From positions 24,275,897-24,339,896 of the forward strand of contig LS997563.1 in NCBI GenBank assembly GCA_000469685.2: a stretch of DNA of 64,000 bases. Direction: 5' to 3'. Both the position numbers and the translations under genes were made by a program. The notes beneath the pieces are model-generated. The model was not told the origin of the DNA. It saw nothing but the letters and a program-made list of their open reading frames with translations, and ran no database searches. This DNA comes from Haemonchus contortus. Taxonomy: Eukaryota; Nematoda; Chromadorea; Rhabditida; Trichostrongylidae. Positions 57,651-64,000 of this stretch are shown here, one piece after another (the first letter of the stretch is position 1; every line of letters starts with the position of its first letter).

Positions 57651-59064
57651 CACCACCACCACATTCTAAGTTATATCTGCAACAATTGCAGATACGTAGA
57701 TGAGATGATCAGTCTAGATGCACTATCGCAACAACAAGCGACAAACAAAAACATAGTGGCATTACGAGATGCCGAAGTTCGCTTCGAGAATTTTCATGTG
57801 CTGGTCATACCCAAGCTGGATTGCTCCTGCACCTGGCAATCCTAATAATTGCAAGTTCTATGAGAAGATTTTCGAAAACATGAAACAATCCCAACAATCT
57901 TTTTTGATTTTCTCGCAACTGTTGCGCACAGTTTTTGCGAAATGAATGCTTCACCGATGGCTTTTGTGGGATCCTACTTGACCCTGCTATTTCTGCACAA
58001 ATTGAGGTTGGTTCAACATTATCCTGTGAGAAAAAGTGAGCGCTACGAGCTCCATGTCAATTGACGTAGGAAGGCAGACTTATCGCTCAGCATGCACAGA
58101 AAATTGTTTAAAGTTTTAAATGAAAATCAATTGCTAGGAACATCCAGGAGCATCAATATTTGTCTAAGAGTTTCCAATCTGACAATGAGAAATTCGAGCC
58201 ATTTATCAGCCTTGCCAGAACAAAGTCAATTCACTATACTGTTCGACTTGGGCAGTTAACTCGTTTTCAATTAAAGTTCGAAAAATGGTGAACTGATTTT
58301 ATTCATCCTGCTAACCGCTTCACACCAATTATGAAGGCCCTAAGTCGGAAGGTAGCGAAATGTGCATGTCGGTAACATCAAGAAGATTGCGTCCTCTAAT
58401 TATAAATGTTGATGACTGTCTGGCGTGAAGCCGACTGAACTACGAAACTAGTCGTTTGAGAATCGTTAGTTGCTACTTCTCGAAACCTATTCACATTCAA
58501 GGACGTCTTCGAGCTTTGCAACATACCGCTCCTGTAATCAGGATAGGTCCCCATTGAAACGTGATATTCATTCAGAACACTTCATCATCATTTTTCTTAC
58601 AGGTGACTAAATGTAAGAAAGTATTATCCTTCTGTTTTGTAGTAGTTATAGTGGAGACGAATGATCGTTAGAGATAAAGAGGGGAAGAGCCAAGCCAAGC
58701 CTATAATTTTGATAGCTATGTACAGCGAAGATTGATTTTGCTGAGTTTCTTCTAGTGTTACCCTCTTTTCCTCCATATTTTTTCGCAGTATTCTGGCCCA
58801 CGAGCTCACTCCCATCTGCTTCGTCTACTCATGCACCAGCTAGGTCTACGTATGTTTGAGGCTGTGTACATTCTATCTGAACCAGCGCCTTAAAGCAGCG
58901 TTAGCATATCATTTCTGCGGTATTTCGGCGAAGTTCAAAACTTCACACAACACTAACCCTGCAGTCTATACTGCTTTTCAATTACATGAACTTTTACTCA
59001 TTGTCCTCTCCTTGATGCCACAACTTTCACACTCAGTCAGCTCCTCATCCGCATGCGCTTTTAA
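57651..59064. other. Intergenic, nothing firm
   Basis: 57655-57845 keeps an open frame (YICNNCRYVDEMISLDALSQ and on) without a known domain. A CAC run is at 57646-57662. The rest is unrecognised. Confidence 0.35.
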
Positions 59065-59544
59065 AGTCACAGTTCACAAAACGCAATCCTCAGGACTGAA
59101 TCTGCGGCATCCAAGTATGCCATACATGGCGCTTTTAGATCAAAACGCATAAGCGGGGCGTAATAAGAACTCAAAGATTCATCGGTTGTATGCCACACCC
59201 ACAGGGGACGAGTTTTAACGGCATCGTAGAGACTGCCCCATTTACAAGGGGCATCCATGTTGTAGATTTGAAGAAATATTCGTGGCCCATAAAGGCGGTG
59301 AAAAGCAATTTCGGAATCTTAGCTCAATGTAGGAAGTTCCTTGGCATCTGCTGAAATCTCGTCCAAATACCCTTCGATTAGCATTTCCGCCGTAGTTATC
59401 TCGTACAACCCCTACTTTCACTACTTTCAATGAGCTTTATATTCCACGGCCCCCGTTGAGTTTCTCGTCACTGATGCACTGTTCTTCCAACACTACAGCG
59501 TTTGCCTTAAAAAGGGTACCTCTGAATTACCGAGGACTGCGCCT
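59065..59544 (-). mobile_element. MITE (AGGCACAGTTCACGATAA family), reversed copy
   Basis: The left end AGTCACAGTTCACAAAACGC is preceded by TTAA (59061-59064). The right end is AATTACCGAGGACTGCGCC. The interior is reversed relative to the 30.4-kb copy and shares ATACCCTTCGATTAGC- and GGTACCTCTGAATTA-type words. Confidence 0.72.
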
Positions 59545-59751
59545 TCAATCAGATTCTGTACTAGTTCTCTCAATGTTATTAGTAGCGCTCTCGTAGTTAC
59601 AGTCATCACTTGCCCTCTACTAGTATTATTCAACCTGCACGTTCTTTCAAATATAGTCTCTTAGGTTAACACCAAAACTTAGTCATACATTTTTATGGCT
59701 CGTTAGCAGTTTAGACAATATCGAATGACTTCTTTGGGATTGGTGCATTCG

Positions 59752-60050
59752 AAGGATAAAAGGATAAAGTCCTGGGATGTTGATCAATCCCGTCCGAGAA
59801 ATGCGCCCAAGCATTCGACTTTCATTCAGAATCGTAGTGGCGTTTCGAATGCGTATGTGGCCTATACAATGGCCAGTGGTGGCCAGCCAAAGCACAAGTC
59901 TTTCATCCTCACACATGACTCTGGTACCGATTAACCGACCCCCGAGGGGTGGAAGGCTTAATTAGCCCAGGCAGATATCGATCTGAGATTTGACCCTCTG
60001 ACGATGCGTATGTGAAGTGCGCCTCTTGCCACTACACCGCCTCTGCCTAC
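59752..60050 (-). mobile_element. SINE copy with intact A and B boxes
   Basis: On the minus strand, A box CGGTGTAGTGGC (60028-60039) and B box GGGTCAAATCT (59986-59996) have starts 43 bp apart. The 3' tail is (AAGGATA)n-like in plus reading (AAGGATAAAAGGATAAAG at 59753-59770). Confidence 0.85.
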
Positions 60051-60975
60051 TGCACAGAGGTTGGTACAAAAGTCCAATTAATGAGTGGGTGATGCTTCCA
60101 AATGTTTCCAGTCTGCACGTTTTCAGGAAGCAATCGCCCAGAAATGCCAGCCGAATCTATTATAGTTGCTGCTAATTTGGTAAGAAACTCAGTACCTCAC
60201 CAAATTTAGAAGCTGGATCATCTTTCTACATTTTCTGACGTTAAAAAAGATCCTTATGGGATCAGCCACAGTAAAGTGCGGTCTCCTACCCTGGAACTGC
60301 TATCTTCCCCCTTACACTGCCTTTCGGAGCTACTTCACCTATCTACGCTGTCGATCTTCATCCACACTCATCGACTGCGCACACGACACAGAAAAAGTTA
60401 CCGAGTGTGTCGTCAAACAACGATTCCTGATCGTTTTCTGGCGTAATGCATTTTTTTCTGCATGTTTTTATGTACTCAACGACAGGCGTGTGATGTCTCC
60501 CATGAACAAGAAAAGGCGTCACTGCAAATTAGCCATAGCAAGTTTAAACGAGGTTTTTGAAAGGAGGTCTATCATATGGAAAAATCATTTTTGTCGGATA
60601 TAGCACATGCAGTACTGAGAAAATGTCGCTAGTACTGATGAATGCTCCTAATTACATATGGTATTGCTTCGAGGGACGAGTGAACGCAAGTGAATTGATG
60701 GGGCATACAAGCAGCATTCCCTTCCTTTTTCATTAAAGGATTTCTCGGCTCATCACTCTCGAAGGAGGCTGTGGACTAAAAATTCGAGTTCAGACTGATT
60801 ACTTTTGAACTACAGTCAAATCTCCTTAAATGCCACGGATTGATCTACTGAAACTTCCATTCAGATCTCATATGTATTTGTTTTTATACTTATGATTTCA
60901 TATTGATTGAAAGAGCAAAGATTGAGAGGGAAGTGCAACGTTTTTAATATTTAGAGCCCTGCCAAAGATCCTTTT
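60051..60975. other. Intergenic, nothing firm
   Basis: A 115-codon frame at 60256-60603 is rich in Arg, Phe and Cys and has no recognised domain. No splice or start context supports it. Confidence 0.35.
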
Positions 60976-60988
60976 CTACCACGGCATA
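60976..60988. repeat. SINE target-site duplication, left
   Basis: CTACCACGGCATA, identical to 61256-61268. Confidence 0.92.
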
Positions 60989-61255
60989 AAGGATAAAGGA
61001 TAAAGTTTTTGGCGTTAATCAATCCCGTCTGAGGGATCCGCCCCCGCACTCGACTTCCATTCAGAATCGTAGTGGCGTAATGAGTGCGTATGTGGCCTAT
61101 ACAATGAGTTGCAGTGGCCAGCCGATGTACAAGTCAGTGCTTTTATCCTCCCAGACGAGTCTGGTACCAATTCACCGACCCAGGAGAGATGGAAGGCTTG
61201 GTTGGCTTAGGCGGGTATCGGTCCAGGATCCCCTGACCGTGCGTGTGATATAGTG
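60989..61255 (-). mobile_element. SINE copy, 5' truncated, flanked by 13-bp target duplication
   Basis: CTACCACGGCATA stands immediately on both sides (60976-60988 and 61256-61268). The element in between starts at its tail (AAGGATAAAGGATAAAG, plus reading) and lacks the A box. Head truncation, a simple-repeat tail and a target duplication are the signature of target-primed insertion by a LINE enzyme. Confidence 0.92.
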
Positions 61256-61268
61256 CTACCACGGCATA
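61256..61268. repeat. SINE target-site duplication, right
   Basis: CTACCACGGCATA, identical to 60976-60988. Confidence 0.92.
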
Positions 61269-62749
61269 TCAGAAATAAATATATCATGCATATATCTTTC
61301 TTTGAGTGTTTATTTTGGGTGGCCTCTTTTACCATAATTATTATGCTTAGCTCGAAGATGGATCAAATGGTGCACTAGCGCGCTCATGGTCGAAGATTAA
61401 ATCTCAGCTTGTTATCCGTCTCGGCCAAGGAAGCTTTCCGTCTCTTCATGATATGATAATGGTTACCAGACCATTCTTCGAGGACAACAGCCCGTTTGAA
61501 CTTCTACTGGTCTCCAGAGATCATTATATTGGCCTCATAAGCACATACGATTGACCAGCGCCAGAAATTTTATACTTTTCATTTTCATCATACTAGTTTG
61601 TTTGGTCTTTTACCAGTGCTCGGGGGACAAACGCACTTTCCACTTGATTCTTTACTACCATAACAAGAGTTCAAACTAGGTTTGCGAACTTACCGCCTAT
61701 TATTTGTTTTCTAGCTGGAAGTCGATTTTGAGTTTGAAACTAAACCCTCCTCCCCTCCCCTGAGTTGTGTGAGTTTGCTCACTATGTAGTTGGCTGTCCT
61801 TCCCTGAAAATGATTCAAAAGGTCATTCATTCACATATTCAGATGTCTGGCCAGAAGCAGATGAGATACTGTGACGGTACCTTCATGAAAAGCATATGTC
61901 TACTCTCCTGTTCGCCATCTTATTTCAATTGGATGATCCTAAAATATGTCTATTGGAATTTACATTTTGGAAACCCATATACTGCAAAACCACGAGGTCT
62001 GGTCGATGCGAAACATGTCCGGTGAGACTCAACCCTGTACACTCATGCTTGGTGTGAAAGTGAGCTGACCATGGAACTGTTGTGAACCGCACTGATAACT
62101 CTCAAGAAAGGAGGCAAGCGAAGTATGTAGAATCAAATCGCGGCATGGTTAGGAACGTAACTTCTAGATAATCTCATTCAATTCCCTCCCTCTGGAATTG
62201 GTTCCTGGAATTCCTGAGTACAGTCCTCCTCACCTCCTCCCTTTCTGTGCCATGTCGGCTCCAGAAGCGTCGAACGGTGAGGGGAACAAGAAAAAAAAAC
62301 ACACTTGAATTTATAGAAACGATAAAAACGACCAGTTTCAGTTGTGACCCAAACCCTCATACTTCTTGAGGCAGCAAATGTGTTCTACCATCCCAACCTT
62401 ACAAACTGTGAGCCTCTGGCACGGCTTGTGTACGACTTCGAGATTTCTCGCAAATGTAAATTCTCATGATATTTCCCTTTTTTTGTTAGCCTGCCACCTC
62501 AAGATGTGTTAGTGATTTCTTTCATGAACTGTGCTCTGCTGAATTAAAACAAATCTTCCCAACGCATTAACGAAATACATACAAAATGCACTCGAATAAG
62601 ACAAAACATTCATTTCATGCATGAGACACGAATATAGTAACAGATCAATAATCATATATTAAAATACCCATAAATGTGATACAAAAAATCAAGGTCACGA
62701 GCGTTGAAATAAAGGAGGTCTTGAGTCAGTCGAAGACAGAAAAGGTCAA
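61269..62749. other. Intergenic, includes the 3' UTR of the lin-32-like gene
   Basis: No gene recognised. On the minus strand the 3' UTR starts at 62749; I see no perfect AATAAA, only an AATATA-type variant near 62654-62660. Confidence 0.4.
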
Positions 62750-62890
62750 TCAGTTCTCATCGGTCTTCTTCTTACTTCTGTTTTCATCGAGTATTTCTTG
62801 AAGGCAGGCAATGTACTGCTGAGCCATTTGCAACGTTTCATACTTGGATAGACGGCGTCCTGAGTCCATTTCCGGTAGCACAGTGCGAAG
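62750..62890 (-). CDS. lin-32: LIN-32-like atonal-family bHLH factor, last exon
   Basis: The minus strand reads, after acceptor ATATCTTCAG, 46 codons: LRTVLPEMDSGRRLSKYETL, QMAQQYIACLQEILDENRSK, KKTDEN, then TGA (62750-62752). LSK.ETLQMAQ.YI..L is the loop and second helix of atonal-family bHLH proteins. The short charged tail right after helix 2 is how LIN-32 ends, unlike neurogenin or NeuroD relatives, which have long tails. Family role: a proneural transcription factor that binds E-boxes as a heterodimer with an E protein and specifies sensory neurons. The basic region and helix 1 must be on an upstream exon; I found none up to 64000, so the gene continues off the right edge. The overlapping minus-strand frame through MIFPFTKTALLGENY is a shadow. 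Confidence 0.85.
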   Translation of the reverse strand, partial: LRTVLPEMDSGRRLSKYETLQMAQQYIACLQEILDENRSKKKTDEN

Positions 62891-63025
62891 CTGAAGATAT
62901 TGGATAGAGCAGTATAGTTTTCGCCTAATAAAGCTGTCTTTGTGAATGGAAATATCATTCTTTATTGTAATAATGTCGAGATGCCTAGATAGCTTCTGAA
63001 AGATGTGGTAGCTTTTAAAAGAAGT

Positions 63026-63416
63026 GGGGGTAACGGAACTTCTCCCCTATCGCGGCACTCTCCCTTGCGGCATGCGGCAAATGTCACTGCAATTACCGTA
63101 CTCACCCCGCCTCCCGCCAATCGATAGGACGCGATATTTTTCCTTGACTGGCTTGCTTTTTTATTGGATTTTATCGTTTTTTCTTCTGTTGCTTTTTAGT
63201 TTTCATATTTATTAGACTTGATTAATTAAAATGACTCCCCCTATATTAGCGACGATCAAGACCGCACTACAATTGGAGGGAGCGGCCAGCCAATTAAAAT
63301 AATTAAAGGAATCCCTACTTCACAATTTGCGCACTCCAATCTTCCATCGCAATCCTGCGATACGCGGCGGGTGCGGCGTGCGCGACGCCGTTTTCGGGGG
63401 AAAGATGACGGATCCA
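63026..63416 (+). mobile_element. MITE with GGAACTTCTCCCCTA ends, copy 2
   Basis: Runs from GGGTAACGGAACTTCTCCCC to the decayed right end TTTTCGGGGGAAAGATGACG, colinear with 35112-35498. It begins 136 bp upstream of the lin-32-like exon, inside the intron that leads into it. Confidence 0.82.
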
Positions 63417-64000
63417 AGGTGTGGTAACTGTTGTTACGTTCATCAGGGATTCTGTAACGGTTCACTATCAACTGGGTTCAACCCTTTGCCATTTCGAAAG
63501 CACTTTCAATAGGGTAGTTTACAAGACGATGAAAAATAGCAAGGAGAGAATCAAGGAGGTCCGGCACTCTGAGCCGTCTATCTCACATCTTGGGATTCCG
63601 AAACTGAAGCGAGCAGGACCAGTACTCAAGAGTTCGACGGTGTGAATGTTACGTTCAACATGTGACAGCGACTCCGGGATCAAATCTTCCCAACCACTCG
63701 AATTGTGGGCAAAGTGAGTTAAACCTAAAAGGAGTAGGTGTTCAAAGGTTAAGACTCCAGAAGCAGTCTTTCGAGATTGTCCTCAAAAGCCGATAGGGGA
63801 CGGGTTTGGAAAGGAGCAGAACTGGTACGGCGTGACTGGAAATAATTATAAAGACAACAGGTGCGCGAAATGTGCATATCTTACGTAGTCACTAAATCAT
63901 TAATTAACGTGTCTGCTGGGTCCGGGCGTGTGTGTGGGCGCGCCTCCTGACTGGACGTCCTTGAATCAACCATCCTTAGCAGCTTATTGATACCGTATCG
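63417..64000. other. Presumed lin-32-like intron, nothing recognised
   Basis: No bHLH basic-region exon found on the minus strand. No other feature supported. Confidence 0.4.

Noticed and set aside
57655..57845. Cys-containing frame ending LDCSCTWQS
   Set aside because: No start, no acceptor consensus and no known family; partly derived from SINE flank.
60256..60603. 115-codon frame
   Set aside because: No domain and no splice or start evidence.
62746..62958. Frame MIFPFTKTALLGENYT on the minus strand
   Set aside because: Shadow frame; the overlapping frame carries the bHLH motif with a proper acceptor.
1..64000. CRISPR arrays, bacterial operons, rRNA or canonical tRNA genes
   Set aside because: No regularly spaced identical repeats, no Shine-Dalgarno-led gene strings, no cloverleaf-capable tRNA; A/B boxes found belong to SINEs.

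Overview
The window reads as nematode nuclear DNA, most likely from a strongylid such as a hookworm. It is AT-rich with spliceosomal introns. It holds parts of only two genes I can recognise, and most of the rest is decayed transposons: RTE and CR1-type LINEs, mariner and Tc1 relatives, several MITE families and a tRNA-derived SINE. There are no bacterial operons and no CRISPR array. The organism call is inference from element types and intron style; no database was searched.

Left part (3.7-17.9 kb, + strand): six small exons encode the last transmembrane helix and the lumenal C-terminal domain of an ERMP1/Felix-ina-like M28-family ER metallopeptidase. The exons are 3669-3854, 3951-4059, 9024-9108, 14769-14881, 17408-17571 and 17633-17830. 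Every junction keeps phase across introns of up to 5.7 kb, and an AATAAA follows the stop. The M28 catalytic half lies upstream of the window. Introns 2-4 carry two LINE fragments, a SINE, a Tc1-type MITE, a third LINE and an almost complete mariner; all those with a definable direction are antisense to the gene.

Middle (18-62.7 kb): about 45 kb with no gene I can defend. It contains SINE copies, six copies of a MITE with AGGCACAGTTCACGATAA ends and TTAA targets, four copies of a GCGTTAGGAACGA-ended MITE, two long foldback palindromes, a dispersed repeat built of ~140-bp units, several RTE remnants, a deleted mariner, and a nearly full-length CR1 LINE (about 53.0-56.8 kb) with multiple frameshifts.

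Right end (62.75-62.89 kb, - strand): one exon carries helix 2 and the C-terminus of an atonal-family bHLH protein that best fits LIN-32. Its upstream exons lie beyond the right edge. The two genes point towards each other, so the repeat-rich middle is a convergent intergenic region.
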